The translations under genes and the position numbers were made by a program. Source: an uncultured Oscillospiraceae bacterium (GTDB taxonomy: Bacteria > Bacillota > Clostridia > Oscillospirales > Oscillospiraceae). From it: a stretch of 5,317 nucleotides of DNA. Below are positions 1 through 5,317 of this stretch, piece after piece; positions within the stretch are counted from its first letter, which is position 1; every line of letters begins with the position of its first letter. The stretch spans positions 1 through 5,317 of the forward strand of contig CAKUDE010000059.1 in the NCBI GenBank assembly GCA_934645175.1. Direction: 5' to 3'. The notes beneath the pieces are model-generated. The model saw nothing but the letters and a program-made list of their open reading frames with translations, searched no databases and had not been told where the DNA came from.

Positions 1-1863
1 CAAAAGTCAAAGCAATACAGAAAGAAAAAGCCACAGGGTATGCACGCTCGCTCAAAGAAAGAAACAGAAGCACAGCGTCTTGCTCGTATTGCAGAGCAGA
101 GAAAGAAGCAACAAATCAAGATTACAGTCGGTGACGAAATCACTGTCGGTGAACTTGCATCTCGCCTTCGTCTTGCTGCAAATGAGGTTATCAAGGCACT
201 TATGAAGCTCGGTATGATGGTATCTGTAAATGAAGTTATCGACTATGATACAGCAGAAATCGTTGCAACAGAGCTTGGTGCAAAGGTAGAAAAAGAGGTT
301 GTTGTTACAATCGAGGAACAGATTATCGAGGCAGAGGTTGAAAACGATGAAAACGCTGTAACCCGTCCTCCTGTTGTATGTGTTATGGGTCACGTTGACC
401 ACGGTAAAACATCTATCCTTGATGCTATTCGTAACACATCCGTTACTTCAACCGAAGCCGGCGGTATTACACAGGCTATCGGTGCTTATCAGGTAGTAAC
501 TCCTGATAAACAGGTTATTACTTTTCTTGACACACCGGGTCACGCCGCATTTACCGCAATGCGTGCAAGAGGTGCAATGAGCACGGATATTGCCGTTCTT
601 GTTGTTGCTGCGGATGACGGTATTATGCCACAGACTATCGAGGCTATCAATCACGCAAAAGCAGCAGGTGTAGAAATTATTGTTGCCATCAATAAGATGG
701 ATAAAGAGGGTGCAAATCCTGACAGAGTTATGCAACAACTCACAGAGCACGAGCTTGTTCCTGAAGAATGGGGCGGTGATGTAATCTGCGTTCCTGTTTC
801 GGCTAAAACAAAGATGGGTATCGACAAACTTCTTGAAACCATTAACCTTGTTGCAGAAATGTGCGAACTCAAGGCTAACCCTGACAGAAGCGCAAGCGGT
901 GTTGTTATCGAGGCAAAACTTGACAAGGGCAGAGGTCCTATTGCAACTCTCCTTGTACAAAACGGTACTCTCAATGCAGGCGATGTTATCGTTGCAGGCA
1001 CAGCAGTCGGCAAGGTTAGAGCAATGGTTGACTGCCAGGGTAAGAAGATAAACAGTGCAGGACCGTCGGTTCCTGTTGAAATTATGGGACTTGACCAAGT
1101 TCCTATGAGCGGTGACCTCTTCAACGCCGTTTCTGACGAAAAACTTGCTCGTCAGCTTGTTGAACAGCGTAAGGCAGAGGCAAAGGAAGAAGAATTCAAG
1201 GCATTCCAGAAAGTTACACTCGACACCTTGTTCGATACTCTCCACGAGGGCGAACTTAAAGACCTCAACATCATCGTTAAGGCTGATGTTCAAGGTTCGG
1301 TTGAGGCTGTTAAGCAGTCACTTCTCAAGATTGAAAATGACGAGGTTAGAGTTAAGATTATCCACGGCGGTGTCGGCACAATCAACGAAAGTGATGTTAT
1401 GCTTGCAAATGCTTCAAACGCAATCATCGTTGGCTTTGCAGTTGGTGTTGACCCAATTGCACAGGAAAGTGCAAACCGTGACGGTATTGAAATTAAGACT
1501 TACGATATTATTTATGACGCTATTGAAGATATTGAAAACGCAATGCGTGGTATGAGAGCACCTAAGTATCGAGATGTAGACACAGGTGCGGCAGAAGTTC
1601 GTGAGGTTTACAAAATTTCATCTGCCGGCACAATCGCAGGTTGTGTTGTTACATCAGGCAACATCAAGCGTGGCGGTAAGGTTAGAGTTATGAGAAACGG
1701 CAAGGAACTTGCAGATGTTGACATTGCCAACCTCAAGAGATTTAAGGATGAAGTTAAGGAAGTATCATCAGGTTATGAATGTGGTATCAGTCTTGCAGGC
1801 TTTGATGACATTCAGGCAGGAGATGTTTTCGAGGCTTATATTGTTGAAGAATACAGAGATTAA
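1..1863 (+). CDS. infB: Translation initiation factor IF-2 (5' partial)
   Basis: IF2 is the cytoplasmic GTPase that brings initiator fMet-tRNA to the 30S subunit and promotes 50S joining. The frame is open from base 1, and the basic residues before the first ATG (base 40) match the usual IF2 linker. The gene therefore starts outside the window, and 620 residues are present. In window residue numbers, an IF2_N domain lies at about 37-95 (KITVGDEITVGELASRL onward). The GTPase domain follows with G1 GHVDHGKT (130-137), G2 GGITQ (154-158), G3 DTPGH with its catalytic His (177-181), G4 NKMD (231-234) and G5 SAK (267-269). Domains II, III and the fMet-tRNA-binding C2 domain fill the rest. About 490 residues run from G1 to the C-terminus, which is normal. 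The residue after GGITQ is Ala, where many IF2 proteins have His. The gene ends in TAA. Identity is essentially certain; only the N-terminus is unseen. Confidence 0.98.
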   Translation, partial: QKSKQYRKKKPQGMHARSKKETEAQRLARIAEQRKKQQIKITVGDEITVGELASRLRLAANEVIKALMKLGMMVSVNEVIDYDTAEIVATELGAKVEKEVVVTIEEQIIEAEVENDENAVTRPPVVCVMGHVDHGKTSILDAIRNTSVTSTEAGGITQAIGAYQVVTPDKQVITFLDTPGHAAFTAMRARGAMSTDIAVLVVAADDGIMPQTIEAINHAKAAGVEIIVAINKMDKEGANPDRVMQQLTEHELVPEEWGGDVICVPVSAKTKMGIDKLLETINLVAEMCELKANPDRSASGVVIEAKLDKGRGPIATLLVQNGTLNAGDVIVAGTAVGKVRAMVDCQGKKINSAGPSVPVEIMGLDQVPMSGDLFNAVSDEKLARQLVEQRKAEAKEEEFKAFQKVTLDTLFDTLHEGELKDLNIIVKADVQGSVEAVKQSLLKIENDEVRVKIIHGGVGTINESDVMLANASNAIIVGFAVGVDPIAQESANRDGIEIKTYDIIYDAIEDIENAMRGMRAPKYRDVDTGAAEVREVYKISSAGTIAGCVVTSGNIKRGGKVRVMRNGKELADVDIANLKRFKDEVKEVSSGYECGISLAGFDDIQAGDVFEAYIVEEYRD

Positions 1864-1869
1864 TCAGTA

Positions 1870-1909
1870 GACTGCCGATAAAGCAAATTCAAATGCTTTC
1901 TCAACAGTC
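1870..1909 (+). other. Imperfect hairpin in the infB-rbfA gap
   Basis: Most of the only intergenic space can fold. An inner stem pairs AAAGCA (1880-1885) with TGCTTT (1894-1899) around an 8-base loop. After a 1x1 mismatch, GA (1877-1878) pairs with TC (1901-1902). After a 2x2 mismatch, an outer stem pairs GACTG (1870-1874) with CAGTC (1905-1909). That gives 13 pairs in 40 bases, ending 5 bases before the rbfA Shine-Dalgarno sequence. There is no U-run after it and the stem is AU-rich, so it does not look like an intrinsic terminator. It could be an RNA-processing or translation-tuning structure, or chance. Confidence 0.35.
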
Positions 1910-1914
1910 AGTGC

Positions 1915-1920
1915 AGGAGG
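1915..1920 (+). promoter_or_regulatory. Strong ribosome binding site of rbfA
   Basis: A perfect AGGAGG lies 4 bases before the rbfA ATG, a slightly short spacing. It is the strongest Shine-Dalgarno sequence in the window. It fixes the rbfA start, since the upstream in-frame stop TAG (1868-1870) leaves no other ATG, GTG or TTG start codon in that frame. Confidence 0.85.
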
Positions 1921-1924
1921 ATTT

Positions 1925-2278
1925 ATGGCAGGATACAGAATAGACCGAATTACAGAAGATATAAAAAGAGAGCTTATCGCAATTCTCCGTGAGGTCAAAG
2001 ACCCAAGAGTAAGCGGTATGCTCACAGTTGTTAAGGTAGATGTCAGCAACGATTTGAGCTATGCAAAGGTGTACATCAGCGCTCTTGAGGGCGTTGACAA
2101 GGCAAAGGAAGCAGTAAAAGGCTTAAAGGCGGCACAGGGATTTATCCGTGGTCGCCTCGGCTCATCGCTTCATCTTCGCAAAACACCGGAGCTTCGCTTT
2201 GTTGCGGATGACTCTATCGAAAAGGGAATGGAGCTTTTTGATAAGCTAAAGGGTATAGAAACTAAAGATGAAGATTAA
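1925..2278 (+). CDS. rbfA: 30S ribosome-binding factor A (RbfA)
   Basis: RbfA is a small cytoplasmic single-KH-domain protein. It binds the 30S subunit near the 16S rRNA 5' end during maturation and supports growth in the cold. The 117-residue length is typical. Visible family signatures are the N-terminal helix motif RIDRITEDIKRELIAIL (about 5-21), KDPRVSGMLTVVKVDVS (25-41), the strand AKVYIS (47-52), the KH-like helix with AQG (70-72), and the conserved LRKTPELRFVADDS (84-97). The C-terminal tail is short and acidic. The start is set by the AGGAGG just upstream. The gene follows infB, its usual neighbour, after 61 bases, and its last 11 bases overlap the next gene. Nothing appears broken. 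Confidence 0.97.
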   Translation: MAGYRIDRITEDIKRELIAILREVKDPRVSGMLTVVKVDVSNDLSYAKVYISALEGVDKAKEAVKGLKAAQGFIRGRLGSSLHLRKTPELRFVADDSIEKGMELFDKLKGIETKDED

Positions 2279-3218
2279 TGTTGAAAAGTGTGCAGGTTTG
2301 CTCAAAAAAGAGGATTGTTTTGCAATTCTCTGCCACGCTCATCCTGATGGTGATACCTTGGGAAGCGGATACGCACTGCTTCGTGCTTTGCAAAAATTGG
2401 GCAAACAGGCAAAACTTATTTGTGATGATCCTATTCCGACAAAATATGAATATCTTTATGACGATATAGAGGTTCAGGAGTTTGACGAGAAGTATGTTAT
2501 CGCCGTTGATGTTGCAACGGAAAATCTTCTCGGCGGACTTCAGAACACCTATGGCGGAAAAATTGATTTGTGTATTGATCACCACGGCACAAACACAGAT
2601 TACGCAAAGTATTTGCTTCTCAATGCAGATGCTGCCGCAAACTGCGAAATTATACTTAAAGTTATCAAGGCGCTTGGCGTTGACATTGACAAAAAGATGG
2701 CTGACTGCCTTTACACAGGCATAACAACAGACACAGGTTGCTTTAAATATTCGTCTGCAACATCAAATACATATCGTTCTGCTGCGGAGCTTATCGACCT
2801 CGGTGCAGACAACGGCTATATCAACCGTGTTATGTTTGAAACAAAGACGAAAAAGTTTGCCGCTTTGGAGCGTCTTGCCATTGAGGGTATGCAATTTTTC
2901 CTTGATGAGAGAGTGTGCATCCTAACCGTAACGAATGAGATGTACAAAAAGACAGGCACAACCGAGCTTGACACCGAGCCGTTGCCTCCGCTCACCCGTC
3001 AAATTGAGGGTGTGGAAATCGGTCTTACCATTCGTGAAAAGGCAGACGGTACTTGCAAATGCTCAATCAGAACATATGAGAGTGTAAATGCGGCGGAACT
3101 TGCCTCGGCATTTGGCGGCGGAGGTCACAAGCAGGCGGCGGCTTGCAGATTTGATTGTGATGTAAAAACCGCAACAAAAATGCTTGTTGAAAAATCAAAG
3201 GAATTATTGCACATATGA
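2268..3218 (+). CDS. nrnA: DHH/DHHA1 phosphoesterase, NrnA-like oligoribonuclease / pAp phosphatase
   Basis: This is a DHH-family metal-dependent phosphoesterase of 316 residues, the usual length for NrnA-type proteins. NrnA degrades very short RNAs (nanoRNA) and dephosphorylates pAp. Other members of the family act on cyclic-dinucleotide products such as pApA, so the exact substrate here is inferred. Metal-binding motifs are visible: HAHPDGD (23-29), the Asp of VIAVDVA (81), the name-giving DHH (104-106), and Asp155 in TGITTDTGCF (150-159). The DHHA1 substrate-binding domain ends with RTY and GGGGHKQAAA (283-292). The ATG at 2268 is the only reasonable start: an in-frame TAG lies at 2256-2258 and the next motif begins by residue 23. 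No clear Shine-Dalgarno is present, and the gene overlaps rbfA by 11 bases and truB by ATGA, suggesting translational coupling. The protein has 13 cysteines, an unusually high number. Confidence 0.92.
   Translation: MKINVEKCAGLLKKEDCFAILCHAHPDGDTLGSGYALLRALQKLGKQAKLICDDPIPTKYEYLYDDIEVQEFDEKYVIAVDVATENLLGGLQNTYGGKIDLCIDHHGTNTDYAKYLLLNADAAANCEIILKVIKALGVDIDKKMADCLYTGITTDTGCFKYSSATSNTYRSAAELIDLGADNGYINRVMFETKTKKFAALERLAIEGMQFFLDERVCILTVTNEMYKKTGTTELDTEPLPPLTRQIEGVEIGLTIREKADGTCKCSIRTYESVNAAELASAFGGGGHKQAAACRFDCDVKTATKMLVEKSKELLHI
3197..3202 (+). promoter_or_regulatory. Possible ribosome binding site of truB
   Basis: AAAGGA lies inside the end of the preceding DHH gene, 12 bases before the truB ATG. 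The spacing is longer than ideal, so re-initiation through the ATGA overlap is probably at least as important. Confidence 0.35.
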
Positions 3219-4114
3219 CGGGAATAATCTGTGTAAATAAGGATAAGGACATAACCTCTTTCGGCGTGGTTGCAAAACTCCGAGGCATAACCAAGGAGCG
3301 AAAAGCAGGTCACACGGGCACTCTTGACCCGATGGCAACAGGCGTTTTGCCTGTTATGTTTGGCGGAGCAACAAGGTTTTTGAACTTCTTGCCCGACAGC
3401 GACAAGGGCTACCGTGCAACCTTTAAACTCGGAATGACAACGGACACCTTGGACATTACGGGTGAGGTGACTTCGCAAAGCGAGGTTGCGGTCACGGTTG
3501 ATGATGTCAAAAGGGTGATGCGTGATTTTGTTGGGGTTATCGACCAAATTCCGCCTATGTACAGTGCAAAAAGTGTTGACGGAGTGCGTCTTTACGACTT
3601 GGCTCGTGAGGGCAAAACCGTGGAGCGTGAAGCGTGCAAGGTTGAAATCAAGGAGCTTGAATTGGTTGCTTTTGATGAAACCGAGCACACCTATCAAATT
3701 GATGTTCTTTGCAGTAAGGGCACATATATCCGTTCGTTGATTGATGACATCGGTTCGGCACTTGGTTGCGGAGCGGTTATGACAGAACTTTGTCGCACAA
3801 AGGCTATGGGATTTGATTTGTCGGATTGCGTCAACCTTGCGGAACTTCAGGAGATGAAAGACAGCGGTAAAGGCTTTGACGGTGTGCTTATCGACATTGA
3901 AAGAATGTTTGATTGCTACAAAAAGGTGAGGGTTTCGCCTGCGCAGTCAACAAGATTTTTCAACGGCGGAGCACTTGATATGAGCCGTGTTCGTGCAAGC
4001 ATTGAACAAAATGAGATTTGCACCGTGTACAGTGATAAAAACGAATTTTTAGGATTGGGACAAAGACAGGGTGATGAACTGAAGGTTCTTCGCATTTTGT
4101 CCGTTAGAGAATAA
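3215..4114 (+). CDS. truB: tRNA pseudouridine(55) synthase TruB
   Basis: TruB isomerises U55 in the T-loop of nearly all tRNAs to pseudouridine and also acts as a tRNA-folding chaperone in the cytoplasm. The 299-residue protein is of normal length. Motif I GHTGTLDPMATGVLPV (32-47) contains the catalytic Asp38. It is followed by KGYRATFKLGMTTDTLDITG (64-83) with the conserved Tyr66, then IPPMYSAKSVDGVRLYDLAR (112-131), and the KGTYIRSLIDDIG segment (168-180) with the conserved Arg173. A C-terminal PUA-like domain lies at about 235-299 (SPAQSTRFFNGG onward). The start ATG overlaps the DHH stop as ATGA, and the stop TAA shares one base with the ribF ATG. All catalytic motifs are intact and identification is secure. 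Confidence 0.97.
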   Translation: MTGIICVNKDKDITSFGVVAKLRGITKERKAGHTGTLDPMATGVLPVMFGGATRFLNFLPDSDKGYRATFKLGMTTDTLDITGEVTSQSEVAVTVDDVKRVMRDFVGVIDQIPPMYSAKSVDGVRLYDLAREGKTVEREACKVEIKELELVAFDETEHTYQIDVLCSKGTYIRSLIDDIGSALGCGAVMTELCRTKAMGFDLSDCVNLAELQEMKDSGKGFDGVLIDIERMFDCYKKVRVSPAQSTRFFNGGALDMSRVRASIEQNEICTVYSDKNEFLGLGQRQGDELKVLRILSVRE

Positions 4115-4932
4115 TGAATACAGACAATAACGAAAAGCAGAGAATTGCGGTTGCACTCGGCGATTTTGACGGTATGCACCGTGCACATCAAACCGTCACC
4201 ACGGGTGCGCAAAAGGTTATTATTTTCTGCGTAAACAACAAATTTTCACTTCTTCAAAAAAGCATTTTTGAAAAGCGTTATCCAAATGCCGTTTTTGCTT
4301 CTTTTGACGATATAAAGAACTTGAGCGGTGAGGAATTTATTGACGACATTTTGATAGGCAGATTTCACGCAGGAATTGTTTTGTGCGGATTTAATTTTAA
4401 ATTCGGCAAAAACGCTTCTTGGTCGGCTCTTGATATGAGAAAATATCTTGAGGCAAAAGATGTTTGGGTGCGTATTTTGGAGCACCTTGACTACAAGGAT
4501 TTGCCTATTAGCTCAACGAGAATCAGAGAATGCGTCAAAAACGGGGAAATCAAGGACGCCAACGATATGCTTGGCTATAATTTTACATTTGAAAATGAGG
4601 TTATCGGCGGTGACAAGCGGGGCAGAACAATCGGCTTCCCAACCATCAATCAGCAGTTGCCGGATGGACTTATTGTGCCGAAGTACGGCGTGTACGAAAG
4701 CAGAACTTTTGTTGACGGTAAGGAGTACAAGTCCTTTACAAATATAGGTATTCGCCCAACTTGGAGGGTTGATAAGCCACTTTGCGAAACTCATATTTTT
4801 GATTTCAGCGGTGACCTTTACGGCAAAACCGTGAGGGTGGAGCTTATTGATTATAAACGAGAGGAAAAAATCTTCAAAAATGTTGAAGAACTCAAAGAAC
4901 AACTTGATTATGACAAAAGCAGTATTGTTTGA
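4114..4932 (+). CDS. ribF: Bifunctional riboflavin kinase / FMN adenylyltransferase, shortened N-terminal half
   Basis: RibF phosphorylates riboflavin to FMN (C-terminal kinase domain) and adenylates FMN to FAD (N-terminal nucleotidyltransferase domain). The N-terminal half has LGDFDGMHRAHQ (15-26, the usual GxFDGxHxGH with the last Gly replaced by Ala), SGEEFIDDIL (71-80), CGFNFKFGKN (91-100) and ISSTRIR (132-138). The kinase half has GDKRGRTIGFPTIN (166-179), PKYGVY (189-194), NIGIRPT (210-216), ETHIFDF (225-231, with Glu225 the likely catalytic base) and DLYGK (234-238). At 272 residues it is shorter than the usual 300-315. The loss appears to be between residues 30 and 70, where the usual TFDPHP stretch and following helix are not recognisable. 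The kinase domain looks complete, but adenylyltransferase activity is less certain. The gene shares one base with truB (TAATG) and overlaps the next gene. Confidence 0.93.
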   Translation: MNTDNNEKQRIAVALGDFDGMHRAHQTVTTGAQKVIIFCVNNKFSLLQKSIFEKRYPNAVFASFDDIKNLSGEEFIDDILIGRFHAGIVLCGFNFKFGKNASWSALDMRKYLEAKDVWVRILEHLDYKDLPISSTRIRECVKNGEIKDANDMLGYNFTFENEVIGGDKRGRTIGFPTINQQLPDGLIVPKYGVYESRTFVDGKEYKSFTNIGIRPTWRVDKPLCETHIFDFSGDLYGKTVRVELIDYKREEKIFKNVEELKEQLDYDKSSIV

Positions 4933-5317
4933 TTTTGACGAAACTTTGCAGGACAGAACCAAGGCTTTTGAAAAATATGCCTATGCGTTTTTGGATGAAT
5001 TTTTGCCTGATTTGATGGCAGAGGAACGGGAAAAACGCAAGAGGGATATGGAGGACACAGGCAACGGCGGTTATGTCAACCGTGTTGAGTGGTGCACCGA
5101 ACTTGTGAAAATGTGGGGATGGGAAAATGCTCCCGACCCAACTGTTCTTGCAAATCACTATGATGTCAATTTCGGTGATTACAATGTTATATTTGAAAAT
5201 TCCGTTCCGCTCCTCAAGGAACTTCGTGCAAGGGGCTACCTCACGGGAGTGATTACAAACGGACCGTCAATTCTCCAAAATCACAAAATGGACAGAAGCG
5301 GACTTCGACCGCTGTGC
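4910..5317 (+). CDS. HAD-superfamily hydrolase (3' partial)
   Basis: The first 136 residues of a haloacid-dehalogenase-type phosphatase are present and the frame is open to the window's end. Motif I is VLFDFDETL (5-13): Asp8 is the likely nucleophile and Asp10 the general acid/base, in the DxDET form seen in YjjG-like subfamily I proteins. A helical cap region follows (about 14-90). Motif II is VITNG (114-118) followed by PSILQNHKMDRSGL (119-132), where many relatives have TNGxxxxQxxKLxxxGL. The Lys and acidic motifs III and IV lie beyond the edge. The chosen ATG puts motif I at the usual distance from the N-terminus. An in-frame ATG at 4880 would add ten residues and is less likely. No Shine-Dalgarno is evident, and the 23-base overlap with ribF implies coupling. 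The substrate is unknown; phosphatases of sugar phosphates, nucleotides and flavin precursors all look like this. Confidence 0.88.
   Translation, partial: MTKAVLFDFDETLQDRTKAFEKYAYAFLDEFLPDLMAEEREKRKRDMEDTGNGGYVNRVEWCTELVKMWGWENAPDPTVLANHYDVNFGDYNVIFENSVPLLKELRARGYLTGVITNGPSILQNHKMDRSGLRPLC

Noticed and set aside
40..42. ATG as the true start of infB
   Set aside because: The frame is open to base 1, the upstream residues match the basic IF2 linker, no good Shine-Dalgarno precedes this ATG, and IF2 normally has a longer N-terminal region.
448..1293. Long open frame (281 codons) on the minus strand opposite infB
   Set aside because: It lies wholly within infB, its translation is rich in Cys, Asn and Leu runs typical of an antisense reading, and it shows no known motif.
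1880..1899. Intrinsic terminator after infB
   Set aside because: The stem is only 6 AU-rich pairs with an 8-base loop and no T-run follows. The gene order also requires read-through.
2278..2469. ATG at the rbfA stop (TAATG) starting a 63-codon frame
   Set aside because: It resembles a coupled start, but its product has no motif, while the frame starting at 2268 gives a complete DHH protein over the same bases.
3125..3697. 190-codon minus-strand open frame across the nrnA-truB junction
   Set aside because: It overlaps two certain genes on the other strand, has no recognisable domain, and its composition looks like antisense of coding sequence.
1..5317. Previously undescribed system, mobile element, CRISPR array or RNA gene
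   Set aside because: Nearly every base is accounted for by six recognised housekeeping-type genes. No repeats, tRNA-like folds, transposase or spacer pattern were seen.

Overview
This window is a stretch of a conserved bacterial housekeeping operon for translation, RNA metabolism and flavin cofactor synthesis. All genes are on the + strand. In order they are infB (5' end outside the window), rbfA, a DHH/DHHA1 phosphoesterase of the NrnA type, truB, ribF, and a HAD-superfamily hydrolase cut off by the right edge. The order infB-rbfA-nrnA-truB-ribF is the familiar nusA-infB operon layout of Firmicutes. The composition is moderate to AT-leaning, and the IF2 wording (for example KKKPQGMHARSKKETEAQRL and DEITVGELASRL) most resembles Clostridia, perhaps the Ruminococcaceae/Oscillospiraceae. 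The lineage is inferred from recognition, not from a search.

Layout: bases 1-1863 encode the C-terminal 620 residues of translation initiation factor IF2. The reading frame is open to the left edge, so the apparent ATG at 40 is internal. A 61-base gap follows, the only intergenic space in the window. It holds an imperfect hairpin and a strong AGGAGG ribosome binding site for rbfA (1925-2278). From there on every gene overlaps the next: rbfA/nrnA by 11 bases, nrnA/truB by 4 (ATGA), truB/ribF by 1 (TAATG), and ribF/HAD by about 23. The downstream genes have weak or no Shine-Dalgarno sequences, which fits translational coupling. No terminator or convincing promoter is visible, so the operon continues on both sides.

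Roles: IF2 places initiator tRNA on the ribosome, RbfA matures the 30S subunit, TruB makes pseudouridine 55 in tRNA, and the DHH protein probably degrades very short RNAs or pAp. RibF makes FMN and FAD. The HAD protein is a small-molecule phosphatase of unknown substrate.

I found no new defence, mobile or regulatory system. The points most worth a second look are a shortened, divergent FMN-adenylyltransferase half in RibF, the hairpin upstream of rbfA, the HAD gene coupled to ribF, and an unusually cysteine-rich NrnA.
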